A stretch of DNA of 64,000 nucleotides, from NCBI GenBank assembly GCA_934635045.1, contig CAKTZA010000002.1, positions 1-64,000 of the forward strand, in the 5' to 3' direction. A program made the translations under genes and the position numbers. A model generated the notes under the pieces. That model was not told where the DNA came from, made no database searches, and was given only the letters and a program-made list of their open reading frames with translations. Below are positions 51,276 through 60,288 of the stretch, in pieces (positions within the stretch are counted from its first letter, which is position 1; each line of letters begins with the position of its first letter). Origin of the DNA: an uncultured Kiritimatiellota bacterium. GTDB taxonomy: Bacteria; Verrucomicrobiota; Kiritimatiellia; RFP12; UBA1067.

Positions 51276-54200
51276 TTAGTCCTTCTCCACCTTCACAAGC
51301 GCGTTGTCGCCCGGCAGGAAGAAGCTCTTCAGCTCATACGGCTTCAGCGCGACGGCGCGCCCCTTCAGCCGCGCGCCGGTCGAGAGGTCCTCACAGGACA
51401 CGCGCGCGAAAAGCCCCTGCTGACGGAACGCCAGCTTCGCCTTCACGCTCTCGCCCGCCGTGTTCGCGAGATAGAGGTACGTGCCGTCCTTCGCCTTGAA
51501 CTGGCGGGCGACAAGCGCCGCCACGCCTGACGGCACGTCCGCGAACGGGACCTGCGGCAGCGCGCAGTAGGCTTTCGCGAACTCGCGCACGACGTCTTCG
51601 CTGCCGAGCGAGCCGAGCGGCTGCTGCCCGGTGTAGACGGACTGCGCATCGCCATGCGCGACCGCGCGGACGAGCTCCTTCAGGAAGTGCCGTCCCCACG
51701 GCTTGATGTCGGCGTCCTGGAAGACACAGTCGTAGGCCTTCGGATCCAGCGTGTTCACGCGCGTCTCGAAATAGGAGCCGTTGCAGATGACGGACGCCAC
51801 GGCCCCCGACCGTGCGCGGATCGTCTCCAGCTGACGCCGGTAGTTCGCCTCGCCCGACGGCAGCGCCGGGTAGCCCCTGAACAGCCGCCACCGCGCCTGC
51901 GTCACGCCCCGGCTGACGCCGAAGCCGAGATTCGGGATCTTCGCCAGCGCGTCGAAGTCGAGGCCGTTCTCGACGTAGGCCTCCGCCGCATCGGCGTCAT
52001 CCGCCTGGCCAAGCCCGATGATGAGCTTCAGGTTGGGGTTGGCCGTCCGCAGGAACGCGGCCAGTTCGGCGGCGAACGCCGTGACCTTTCCGGCCCGCCA
52101 GCGCAGCCAGGCGTCGCGGACGGCCGGCGTGTTCGTCGCCGTCAGGAAGTCGTAGCGCGCCCCGTAGCGCGACGCGCCCGCCAGGCGGCCGCAGGTCTTC
52201 TTCGGCAGGCGCGTGCGCGTCTCGCGCACGAACTGCGCCATCGTCCAGTCCTCGTAGCCGAGCTTCAGCGAGCGGAACGCGCCGAAGCTGTAACGCAGCG
52301 GATACGTCACCGCCATCACGCCATTCGTCGCGTTCGCGCGGATGAGGCCGCCGACGTATTCGAAGAACTTCGCCCGCGCCCACGGATGGATGAAGTTCGC
52401 CTGCTGGGCGCCGTTGACGTAGAGGTCGGGCGAGCGCCCCTCGAAGTCGTACGAGAGCGCGCCGCGCCGGTCCATCTCCGTCTCGGACAGGTGAAACCAC
52501 TGGGCCTGCGGCAGGCCGCCGAGCTGGACGGCCGCGTCAACCCCGATGCCGTTCGCGCCCAGCGTGCGGATCATGTGGCCGATCTCGCCCTCGCGGTACG
52601 GGAACATCCCGTTGCCCTCCGACCCCTCGACCGGGCCGTAGGTGTACGTGTAGCGCGCGATCGAGTAGTTCAGGGCGTTCTGCCCCGTGTACTTCAGGTA
52701 GCGCACGAGCTCCGGCAGGACGGCCGCCGTCGACGAGCCGACCGTGTCGACGTTCAGGTTGTTGTAGAACGTCTGGTCTTCGTCCGAATGGCCGAAACGG
52801 CGCGGCGCATACCCCTTCGGCGCGCGCACCGCCAGCACGGGCAGCGGCTCGACGAGCGCGGAGAGGCGAATCTGCGCAACCGCCGCCGGAAAGTTCGTGA
52901 TCATCGTCCGCGCCTCGAAGAGCATGTTCGTCGCCGCGAAGAACACGAGATACCGCTGCGTCTGCATCCGCCCCGTGTTCGGGTATTCCGCCCCCGCCTG
53001 TATGCCGCCCTGCAGCCGGTCGCGGATGTTCGTGCCGTAGCCGTTCGTCGGCTTGTAGAGGTAGAGGCCCATCGAGCGCGGCTTGTCGTCCGGCCAGTCG
53101 ATCTCCAGCAGCAGCGGCTTGCCGACCCAGCGGGGCGCGAGGCCGATGACGCAGCTCATGCGGTCGCCGTTCTCCGACCCCGCCTCCAGGTATGTCCCGG
53201 CGGCGGACGTCGCCGGCCGCGCCTCGCCTTTCCGCAGCGGCATGTCCGACGGCTGCGCGAACGTCCGCGACCAGAGGCGTTCGCCCGTCTGCCACGCCGC
53301 GTCCGACGGCGGCACGTCGGCAAGGCGCCGCACGGGCGCCGCGCTGAAGGTCAGCGTCCGCTGATAGGGCGACGCGCCGCCAAGCCCCGGCACGGACACG
53401 CGCGCGACCAGCACGTAGTCGCCCGCCTCCGGCAGGACGAGCGGCCGCGTCGCGAGGTCGCGCGTCGCGTCCACGCGCAGGCCGGCGAGCCGCGTCACGC
53501 CGTTCGGGACGGGCTCCGTCCAGCGGCGCGTCACCTTGGCCGGATATTTCGGGTCCTTGCATTCGTGGCGGCAGCGGCGGACTTCCAGCTCGATGTCGGC
53601 CGTGCCCGTCACGTTCGTCGCCGCCTCGACGGGATTCGGCAGCGTGAATGTGCCGCCGGGCGCGATCTTCGCCGTCACGCGCACGGGCTCGCCGGACGGG
53701 AAGACGGATTCCTCGAAGACGAGGTCGAACGGCATGCGCGCACGGTAGGCGGCCACGATCTCGCGGTTCGGCACTTCGCGCCGGTAGACGCGGAAGTCCT
53801 CGACCGCCGGCGCGAGCCGCCGGTTCGTCCCCGTCCGAAAGCGGACGGTGCGCGCCTGTGCGAGGTCGTTGCCGAACATCAGCCAGGAGAACCGCTCGCC
53901 GGCCGTGAAGCCGGTGTTGTAGGGAAGGCCGTTCACGAAGAAGCGCGCCTGCCCTGTCGGAAACCACGCGAAGGCCAGGTGCACCCAGTCGCCGTCGCCG
54001 TTGGCGCGCGGCGTGCGCCGCACGAAGTCGAGCGCCTTGCCGCTCTCCGTGCGCACCTTGAACGTCGCCCACGGCACGGACAGCCCCGTCGACAGCACGA
54101 CGCCGTTCGTCGCGTCAAGGAAGTCGCAGACGTAACCGTTCACGTCTCGGCGCACCCAGTACATGACGGCGCCGGCCTCGCCGCTCAGCGGCGCGTCCAG

Positions 54201-54881
54201 CGCGTAGACGCGGTTCGTCGCACGGTCTTCGGGCGTCGCGGACGGCACGGACAGCACCGGCTTCTTCAGCGGCTTCCAGGTGGCCGTCGGCAGATCAGTG
54301 ACCGTCAAGTCCGAGATCTCGACGTCCTCGTTCCAGGAGTAGAAGGACACGTGCGAGAACGGCCCCAGCGCCTTCGGCTCCATCATGACGCGGCGTCCGT
54401 CGATCGAGACGGCGAAGCCGTGTTCCGTGAAGTCGAATGCGATTCGGTAGGGATGCGGCGAGGCGCTCGGCGGCGCGGTGAACTTCGGCTTCTGGTCCAC
54501 GCCGAACGAGCGCAGGAGCAGCGTCCCGCGCGGCGAGGTGAAGTCGAGCCAGAACCCCGAGCCGTCCGCCCGGAACGTCGCGGTGTTCCCCGCCGCGTCG
54601 CGGCCCGAGATTCCCCAGTGATGGCCCGGCGCGCCGGGACGTGATCCGTGCTGCCGCGCGACGAGCGAAAGGCGAAACCGCTTGCCCGTGCAGTCGGGCA
54701 ACCCCTTGAGGCTGTTGATGCCGCCGTACATGCCCTTCGACCGGACCGACCGCCCGTCCGCGCTGACGACCCAAGCCTTCCGGAGGTTCGGCCCGATGTC
54801 CGCCGCCGTCCGAAAGTCGACGGCCCCGCCCGACGCCGCAGCCGACGCAACCCCGAAAAGAATTCCGCATACGATTCTCAT
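51276..54881 (-). CDS. Secreted LamG / TIM-barrel-like protein, paralogue 2
   Basis: 1201 aa, signal peptide MRIVCGILFGVASAAASG. It shares with paralogue 1 the LamG-like domain (VHLAFAWFPTGQARFFVNGLPYNTGFTAGERFSW), the linker with LLLEIDWPDDKPRxMGLYLY, and the barrel part with RRFGHSDEDQTFYNNLNVDTVG, YTGQNALNYSIARYTYTYG and CVFQDADIKPWGRHFLKELV. It has an additional N-terminal concanavalin-like domain (residues about 20-200) and lacks the malectin domain. GGAACTG lies 9-10 nt before the ATG at 54881; the ATG at 54899 in the same frame overlaps the likely ribosome binding site and was rejected. Function unknown, probably glycan-active. Confidence 0.72.
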   Translation of the reverse strand: MRIVCGILFGVASAAASGGAVDFRTAADIGPNLRKAWVVSADGRSVRSKGMYGGINSLKGLPDCTGKRFRLSLVARQHGSRPGAPGHHWGISGRDAAGNTATFRADGSGFWLDFTSPRGTLLLRSFGVDQKPKFTAPPSASPHPYRIAFDFTEHGFAVSIDGRRVMMEPKALGPFSHVSFYSWNEDVEISDLTVTDLPTATWKPLKKPVLSVPSATPEDRATNRVYALDAPLSGEAGAVMYWVRRDVNGYVCDFLDATNGVVLSTGLSVPWATFKVRTESGKALDFVRRTPRANGDGDWVHLAFAWFPTGQARFFVNGLPYNTGFTAGERFSWLMFGNDLAQARTVRFRTGTNRRLAPAVEDFRVYRREVPNREIVAAYRARMPFDLVFEESVFPSGEPVRVTAKIAPGGTFTLPNPVEAATNVTGTADIELEVRRCRHECKDPKYPAKVTRRWTEPVPNGVTRLAGLRVDATRDLATRPLVLPEAGDYVLVARVSVPGLGGASPYQRTLTFSAAPVRRLADVPPSDAAWQTGERLWSRTFAQPSDMPLRKGEARPATSAAGTYLEAGSENGDRMSCVIGLAPRWVGKPLLLEIDWPDDKPRSMGLYLYKPTNGYGTNIRDRLQGGIQAGAEYPNTGRMQTQRYLVFFAATNMLFEARTMITNFPAAVAQIRLSALVEPLPVLAVRAPKGYAPRRFGHSDEDQTFYNNLNVDTVGSSTAAVLPELVRYLKYTGQNALNYSIARYTYTYGPVEGSEGNGMFPYREGEIGHMIRTLGANGIGVDAAVQLGGLPQAQWFHLSETEMDRRGALSYDFEGRSPDLYVNGAQQANFIHPWARAKFFEYVGGLIRANATNGVMAVTYPLRYSFGAFRSLKLGYEDWTMAQFVRETRTRLPKKTCGRLAGASRYGARYDFLTATNTPAVRDAWLRWRAGKVTAFAAELAAFLRTANPNLKLIIGLGQADDADAAEAYVENGLDFDALAKIPNLGFGVSRGVTQARWRLFRGYPALPSGEANYRRQLETIRARSGAVASVICNGSYFETRVNTLDPKAYDCVFQDADIKPWGRHFLKELVRAVAHGDAQSVYTGQQPLGSLGSEDVVREFAKAYCALPQVPFADVPSGVAALVARQFKAKDGTYLYLANTAGESVKAKLAFRQQGLFARVSCEDLSTGARLKGRAVALKPYELKSFFLPGDNALVKVEKD

Positions 54882-54935
54882 TTTACTTTTCAGTTCCATT
54901 CAGATTTGTCATGTTGAAGACCGAGCCGCCGTTCT
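54841..54935. repeat. Signal-peptide/leader block duplicated at two (partly three) enzyme genes
   Basis: The stretch covering the first codons of the gene at 54881, its ribosome binding site and 50 nt of leader is almost identical to 58041-58140 at the GH116-like gene; for example CAGATTTGTCATGTTGAAGA is shared exactly. The first codons and AAGAATTCCGCA also recur at the GH36-like gene (45890-45922), whose leader differs. The block abuts element copies c and d directly. Confidence 0.8.
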
Positions 54936-57900
54936 GGCGCTGTCGCGCGACCACGAAACGCATCTGCCGCGCGCTCGCCTGACGGCGAGTGACTGGGCCG
55001 AGCCGTCGCCGCATCCCAAGCCTGACGGCTTGATGCGTCGCCGACACGCCCCAGCCAGCCCTTCGGGCAGACGCGCGGCAGACGCGGCACGAACGCCGGC
55101 CTTCGGGCGGACACGAACACGCGACAACCGTCCGTCGAAACACGAAAGGCTTATGCACCCACCTCGACGCTTCAAAGAGCGAAGTCCCTTACATAAGCCT
55201 ACATGCGGAGGCCGAAGCAACGAAAGTTTCACACGGAGTGTCGTATCCCCCGAACGCCGTGAGCCGCGTAAGCGGTCGCTCGAGGGGTGAGGCACGGAGA
55301 AAGGCTCAAACAGCCGCTCACGCCACCCAATCACCAGACCGTGCCGGAACTCCGTGGCTCCGTGCCTCCGTGTGAGACTATGCGAATCAACCTGAGCTTC
55401 AACCGTCAAGCCAATTGGCCTCTTATGCAAATTCATCGTTCGAGCAGAGATGCGAAGCCTTTTCGTGCTTCGACGGACGAGCGGACAGTTTTCGTGTCCG
55501 CGCCTTGCGCGGCGTTCGTGCCGACGCGGCCGCGAAGCCCCGGAGGGGGAGGACGCGCGAGCGGCGGCGGACGATGCCGCAGGCATCAGGCCCGACGCCG
55601 TTCGCGTGGCCTCAATCGCGCCCCGCGCGATTTCGCGGCTGTGTCGTTTCGTGGTCGGCGGCGCAGCCGCTCGACAAGCGTGCGCGACAAGAGGTCTCCA
55701 AGCCTTGAGGACGCTCCAGGACGCGAGCGCCCGCACGTAGTGATGGCCGCATTCCGCCTCGTCGAACGGGTTGCGCTTCACGCCGTCATAGCGCGCACGA
55801 ATGTCGGCGACGACCCGTTCGGCAGCCGCCCAGTCGCCAGCCTGCGCCAAGAGCGCCGCGACGACGTACTCAAAGCCCGTCATCGTCTCGCGGTAGTAGG
55901 GAAACGGCGAGCGCGGCAGACGCCCCGGCGGATACCACGCCATCCGCAGGGACGTCTCGCCCGCAAGCGCATACGACCGCATCGGGTTGAACGTCGCATC
56001 GTCCGGTGCCTTGCGGCACTTCTCCAGAATCGTCGCGAGCGTCGTCCGCGCATGTGCCGGATCCGCGACAGGCCCCAGTCCCACCGCGCGCGCGGCGAAG
56101 TCGCCGACAAGCTGATCGACGAGACAGCCCGCGCCCAGCTGAAAGTCGGGGTTCGTCAGGTCTTTCGCGCCCATCGTCGGATCGCGCAGACCATCCGCGA
56201 CCTTGCCTTTCGGCGGCACGATGCGATGTTCGTAGTAGCGACCGTTGAACAGGTTCCGCTCCGTCCACGCCGCGCCGCGCGCCGCCAAGGCGCGGCAGTC
56301 CGCCGCAAATTCCCTTTCGCCGCAGGCATCGGCCATCTCGGCGGACGCCTTCAGGGCGGCGAGGTAAAGGAACTCCATCTGCGGATTCGGCCCGTAGTAT
56401 TCGACATCCATCGTATTGTGCTGGCACCCTTCCATGACGCCGTCACGGTCGGCATCCCAGCCTCCCTCAATCCACGCGAAGGCGAGCGCCCGGCGGATGG
56501 CCGGCCCCGTCTTCCGCAGCCAGTCGCGGTCACCCGTCTTCCGTCCGTATTCATAGGCCTTGACGATCGTCTGCATCTGCCCGTCCGCACAGGCGACGCC
56601 AAGGCCGTTCGTGTTCGCCGCGAGCGGCAGTTCGACACGGAAGCGCATGTGCCCGTTCGGCCTGAGCTGAGGGCCAAAGGCGTTGTCGAGCATCGAGCGC
56701 GCGAGCTCCGGCCACAGGTCGACGAGGCAGTGTTCATACCCCCAGACGTGCGTGCAGCTGCCAAAACAGCTGCCTTCGCGATCCATGCACCCTTCCCAGC
56801 CGAAGAAATGCCCGTCCGGCGTCCGAAAGCACGTCTCGCTCCGCAGCGCCGGGAGGTTGAAGAGCGCGGCTTCCTTGACGACGGCGGGCGCGGACGTCTC
56901 CAGCACGTCCTTCACGAAAGCGACCGTTGCCGCCTCCAGCTCCGGCAGGGACTGCCACAGTCGCGCGGCGGCGGCCGCCGCCGTCGGATGGCGCGTCGCA
57001 TACCAGTTGCCGATGCGGTCTTCGGGCTTGGGGTTCTGCAGGTCGGCGTGCCACCGCAGGCGGTTCGGGAAACGCCACGCGAGGACAAACGGAACCGACC
57101 GCTCTTCACCGGGCTTTAGCTCGATCGCCACACACACTTGCGCGAGGTGCGTCGGACATGTCGCCGTCGAGTCGCTCTTCGGCGTGTCGCCGACGTCGCC
57201 CTGCGCGACAAGACGCGACCAGGCGCGATCCATCGCGACGCCCCAGCCCGGCTCGCGGAGATCCGTGGCCGTCGTCACCGATCCCGCCGTCCGAGGCGCC
57301 AAGAGCGCACATTCGCCATCCGACGGATGCAGGGGGAAGAGCCGGTTCTTGCCCGCAAGGACGACGCCCGTCAACTCGTCCGCCGAACAGGCCGCCTCGT
57401 GCCGCGCGGCCACTCGGTCATTCGGGGCTTCGCCCGGCACGACACCGGCGAAATTGACGAGCGTCGCGGCGACCGAGACCTTCAGGGGGCTTCCTGTCGT
57501 GTTCTTGAGACGCCACCGCAAGAGGACGGCCGGAAGGCCACTCGCGTCCGCGTCGCCGGGCACAAGCGGATTCATCGCCTCAAGGCGCGCCTCGACCGGC
57601 ACGTTCGGATCGGTGAGCGCGACCTGGGCGAGCGGATACGCCGCCTGGAAGACGGCCTTCGCGAAACGCGGAAACCCCGCATTCGGCGCACGGCAGCCGA
57701 GGGCACCGTCAAACTCGTCCGGGAAGAGCGGCCCTTCCAGAAGACGCGCCGCCTTCTGCCCGTCCGCCGTTTCCCAGCGCAGGACGAAGGACGGATGGAA
57801 GACGGGCGTCCAGTTGGACGTCGCGGGCGTGAAGCCTTTCGCCGGACGGTTCTGCACCTCCCAGTCGACGAGGCCGCCGCGTCCCGAAAGCGAGATCGTG

Positions 57901-58085
57901 CCCGTGCCGAGGCCGCCCAAGGGCATCTTGACCTGCCGCAGGGCCGCGCCCGTGTAGGTCTTGAGAACGGGCCACGCGGACACGCCGCCATTCGCCCTTT
58001 CGGCGACCGCCGCCAAAGCCGCAGCCCCTTCGCCCGATGCCGCAACCGACGCCACCCCGAAAAGAATTCCGCACAAGATTCTCAT
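54909..58085 (-). CDS. GH116-like glycoside hydrolase with C-terminal extension read from a repeat element
   Basis: 1058 aa as open, of which about the first 800 are the enzyme. Signal peptide MRILCGILFGVASVAASG. N-terminal beta domain (MPLGGLGTGTISLSGRGGLVDWEVQNRPAKG, typical for the bile-acid beta-glucosidase/GBA2-like N-domain) and an (alpha/alpha)6 barrel with GWEGCMDREGSCFGSCTHVWGYEHCLVDLWPELARSMLDNAF, and HNTMDVEYYGPNPQMEFLYLAAL, where the Asp of TMDVEYYG probably is the acid/base. Family members are beta-glucosidases, beta-xylosidases and glucosylceramidases. After ALASWSVLKAWRPLVAHACR the frame enters palindromic element c at 55670 and the last about 250 residues are its translation, R/S-rich and without protein character. 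The native stop seems lost. GGGAACTG lies about 10 nt before the ATG. Confidence 0.78.
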   Translation of the reverse strand: MRILCGILFGVASVAASGEGAAALAAVAERANGGVSAWPVLKTYTGAALRQVKMPLGGLGTGTISLSGRGGLVDWEVQNRPAKGFTPATSNWTPVFHPSFVLRWETADGQKAARLLEGPLFPDEFDGALGCRAPNAGFPRFAKAVFQAAYPLAQVALTDPNVPVEARLEAMNPLVPGDADASGLPAVLLRWRLKNTTGSPLKVSVAATLVNFAGVVPGEAPNDRVAARHEAACSADELTGVVLAGKNRLFPLHPSDGECALLAPRTAGSVTTATDLREPGWGVAMDRAWSRLVAQGDVGDTPKSDSTATCPTHLAQVCVAIELKPGEERSVPFVLAWRFPNRLRWHADLQNPKPEDRIGNWYATRHPTAAAAAARLWQSLPELEAATVAFVKDVLETSAPAVVKEAALFNLPALRSETCFRTPDGHFFGWEGCMDREGSCFGSCTHVWGYEHCLVDLWPELARSMLDNAFGPQLRPNGHMRFRVELPLAANTNGLGVACADGQMQTIVKAYEYGRKTGDRDWLRKTGPAIRRALAFAWIEGGWDADRDGVMEGCQHNTMDVEYYGPNPQMEFLYLAALKASAEMADACGEREFAADCRALAARGAAWTERNLFNGRYYEHRIVPPKGKVADGLRDPTMGAKDLTNPDFQLGAGCLVDQLVGDFAARAVGLGPVADPAHARTTLATILEKCRKAPDDATFNPMRSYALAGETSLRMAWYPPGRLPRSPFPYYRETMTGFEYVVAALLAQAGDWAAAERVVADIRARYDGVKRNPFDEAECGHHYVRALASWSVLKAWRPLVAHACRAAAPPTTKRHSREIARGAIEATRTASGLMPAASSAAARASSPSGASRPRRHERRARRGHENCPLVRRSTKRLRISARTMNLHKRPIGLTVEAQVDSHSLTRRHGATEFRHGLVIGWRERLFEPFSVPHPSSDRLRGSRRSGDTTLRVKLSLLRPPHVGLCKGLRSLKRRGGCISLSCFDGRLSRVRVRPKAGVRAASAARLPEGLAGACRRRIKPSGLGCGDGSAQSLAVRRARGRCVSWSRDSARTAARSST
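54936..55670. repeat. Long palindromic element, copy c, fused to the GH116-like reading frame
   Basis: About 735 nt, the longest copy, centred near 55303, with the same inverted ends (GACCACGAAACG core; right end GTGGTCGGCGGCGCAGCC). The GH116-like gene reads into it from 55670 downwards without a stop and ends inside the leader beyond its far end (54909). Compared with copy d it contains the extra central segment with GTATCCCCCGAACGCCGTGAG. Confidence 0.88.
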
Positions 58086-58140
58086 CTTACTTTTCAGTTC
58101 CCTTCAGATTTGTCATGTTGAAGACCGAGCCGCCGTTCTA

Positions 58141-58800
58141 GCGCTGTCGCGCGACCACGAAACGCATCTGCCGCGCGCTCGCCTGACGGCGAGTGACTGG
58201 GCCGAGCCGTCGCCGCATCCCAAGCCTGACGGCTTGATGCGTCGCCGACACGCCCCAGCCAGCCCTTCGGGCAGACGCGCGGCAGACGCGGCACGAACGC
58301 CGGCCTGCGGCCGGACACGAACGCGCGGCAACCGTCCGTCGAACCACGAAAGGCTCACGCCCCCACCTCGACGCTTCAAAGAGAGAAATGTCCCGCATGA
58401 GCCTACGTACTGACATCGAAACGCGGAGAAAACCTCAAACAGCCGCTCACGCCACCCAATCACCAGACCGTGCCGGAACTCCGTGGCTCCGTGCCTCCGT
58501 GTGAGACTATGCGAATCAACCTGAGCTTCAACCGTCAAGCCAATTGGCCTCTTATGCAAATTCATCGTTCGAGCAGAGATGCGAAGCCTTTTCGTGCTTC
58601 GACGGACGAGCGGACAGTTTTCGTGTCCGCGCCTTGCGCGGCGTTCGTGCCGACGCGGCCGCGAAGCCCCGGAGGGGGAGGACGCGCGAGCGGCGGCGGA
58701 CGATGCCGCAGGCATCAGGCCCGACGCCGTTCGCGTGGCCTCAATCGCGCCACGCGCGATTTCGCGGCTGCGTCGTTTCGTGGTCTGCGGCGTAGCCGCC
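58141..58800. repeat. Long palindromic element, copy d
   Basis: About 660 nt; same ends as the other copies (GCGCTGTCGCGCGACCACG left; TGGTCTGCGGCGTAGCCGCC right). It lacks the central segment with TCACACGGAGTG and GTATCCCCCGAACGCC on the left side. It lies between the phosphoesterase stop (58849) and the GH116-like start (58085), ending 55 nt before the latter. Confidence 0.87.
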
Positions 58801-58848
58801 CGCAACGGTTGTCTCATTCTCGCGTCCACGATCCGATCCCTACCTCCC

Positions 58849-60288
58849 TCACACAAGCGGATCATAGCGCATCCAGTCCGACGCGATGGGCGCGCCCGGC
58901 GTTCCGAACGTGTTGTACGGCGTCACGACGGCGCGCGCCTGCCACCGGAACGGCACAAGCGACCGCGCAAAAGCACAGCGGTTCACCGCGACATCCTGCC
59001 CTTCCGGCAACAGCGCGCCGACCGAGTAGACGCGCTTTTCCTGCGCGACACGCGCGACGTCCGCCGTCCTGACCTCCAGCCGCACGCTGAAGTCGAGCGC
59101 GCGCGCCGCCGACGCCGAGCCGTGCAGTGGCGGAAACGTCACGTCCAGCCACGCGCCCTTCTCCGTCTTCCGCTCGGTGACGCAGGGCCGCACGTCCGTC
59201 GGGAAGCGCGGCGGCGGACACGTCGCGCGGCGACTCTCGATCGCGTAGGGCCGGCCGCGCGCAATCGGCCACGGCAGGACCCAGTCCGGCCCCAACGCCG
59301 CGCCGAGCCGGAAGTCGCGACGCCGGATGACGATCTCATCGTCGTAGACCTCGACAATCATCCCCTGCTTCGGCAAGTCCGTGTCCACGCAGCCGACGGC
59401 CTCCCGGTCGCCCGACCAGCCGAAGTTGTCCCGCCCCGGCAACGCGCCCGCCATCGCCCCGCTCGGACACGCGGACGTCCCGATGGACGTGAACGCGCCC
59501 TGCCAAATCGAGCGCTCGTCCGTCAGCGTGAAATGCGAATGCCCCGAAAAGGCGATGCCGTTCGGAAACGCAGCCAACCAAGGCGTCGCGAGGCCCGCAT
59601 CGTCCGTGCCCCAGCCCTCGATCACGCCGTCCGTCAGGCCCGCGTAGCACGTGCCTTGCGGATGGTTGTGCTGGACGAAGAAGAACGGCTTCTCGCCGGC
59701 GAGTTCGCGCCCGTGCGCGCGGAAGAAGTCCGGCAACGGGTCCTTCTCCTTCAGCATCCGGCTGTGCCAGTGGTTCAGCACGACCTTGTAGCCCTTGACT
59801 TCCTTCAGGACGACTGGCGCGAACGGCTCGCCGAACAGCTCCGGCCACATCTTCGCACGGTTGAAGACGTAGCTTTCCGTCACCGTCGCGGGATCGGGCG
59901 TCGCGTTCACTTTCGGCCATTCGGGACGGTGGTAGAACCAGCCGTCGACATCGTGGTTGCCCGTGATGAACAGGCGCTCGACAGGCTCGCCATCCGACCG
60001 CCGCCCATTCGGGAAGGCCTCGTTCCAGACGTCCGCAACGACTTTCAGCTCCGCAAAGACGCCATTGAAGCCGAGGTCGCCAGCGATGACGACGCCGTCC
60101 ACCCGTTCGGCGTCAAACGTCCGCAAGGCCGCGCGAAACCAGTTCGACCGCTCGCGCGACGGCACGTGGATGTCGGAGATGACGCCCAGCTTCAGGCGCA
60201 GCGCCGCGCGACGTGTCGCGCCCCGCAGGGAAAAAGGCAACGTGCCGACAGCGGCCAGCGCGCCCAGCGAAAACGTCCGCCGCGTCAT
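58849..60288 (-). CDS. Tat-exported calcineurin-like metallophosphoesterase
   Basis: 479 aa. The N-terminus MTRRTFSLGALAAVGTLPFSLRG is a twin-arginine signal. The metallophosphatase core is complete: GVISDIHV (Asp and His ligands), VIAGDLGFNG, FITGNHDVDGW, NHWHSRM with metal histidine, and GHSHFTL. The C-terminal 130 residues are beta-rich and not recognised. The ATG at 60288 overlaps the stop of the upstream GH106 gene (ATGA), so they are translationally coupled; the longer open frame from 60501 is antisense-type extension into that gene. Export suggests it acts on phosphate esters or phosphodiesters of the imported glycan or on extracellular nucleotides; the substrate is unknown. Confidence 0.85.
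   Translation of the reverse strand: MTRRTFSLGALAAVGTLPFSLRGATRRAALRLKLGVISDIHVPSRERSNWFRAALRTFDAERVDGVVIAGDLGFNGVFAELKVVADVWNEAFPNGRRSDGEPVERLFITGNHDVDGWFYHRPEWPKVNATPDPATVTESYVFNRAKMWPELFGEPFAPVVLKEVKGYKVVLNHWHSRMLKEKDPLPDFFRAHGRELAGEKPFFFVQHNHPQGTCYAGLTDGVIEGWGTDDAGLATPWLAAFPNGIAFSGHSHFTLTDERSIWQGAFTSIGTSACPSGAMAGALPGRDNFGWSGDREAVGCVDTDLPKQGMIVEVYDDEIVIRRRDFRLGAALGPDWVLPWPIARGRPYAIESRRATCPPPRFPTDVRPCVTERKTEKGAWLDVTFPPLHGSASAARALDFSVRLEVRTADVARVAQEKRVYSVGALLPEGQDVAVNRCAFARSLVPFRWQARAVVTPYNTFGTPGAPIASDWMRYDPLV

Noticed and set aside
45982..58800. Enzyme genes separated by palindromes considered as an integron cassette array
   Set aside because: The elements are far longer than attC sites, show no R-box/L-box layout that I can see, and there is no integron integrase nearby; xerC at 15544 is a housekeeping-type recombinase beside topA.
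45975..58865. Open frames of 207-268 codons within each long palindromic element (minus strand: 45975-46598, 50421-51227, 58113-58865)
   Set aside because: The frame is shared by all copies, but the product is R/S-rich, the elements also keep other frames open on both strands, the starts lie outside the repeat and differ, and the symmetric DNA explains the pattern. I treat them as non-coding, except where the GH116-like gene reads through.
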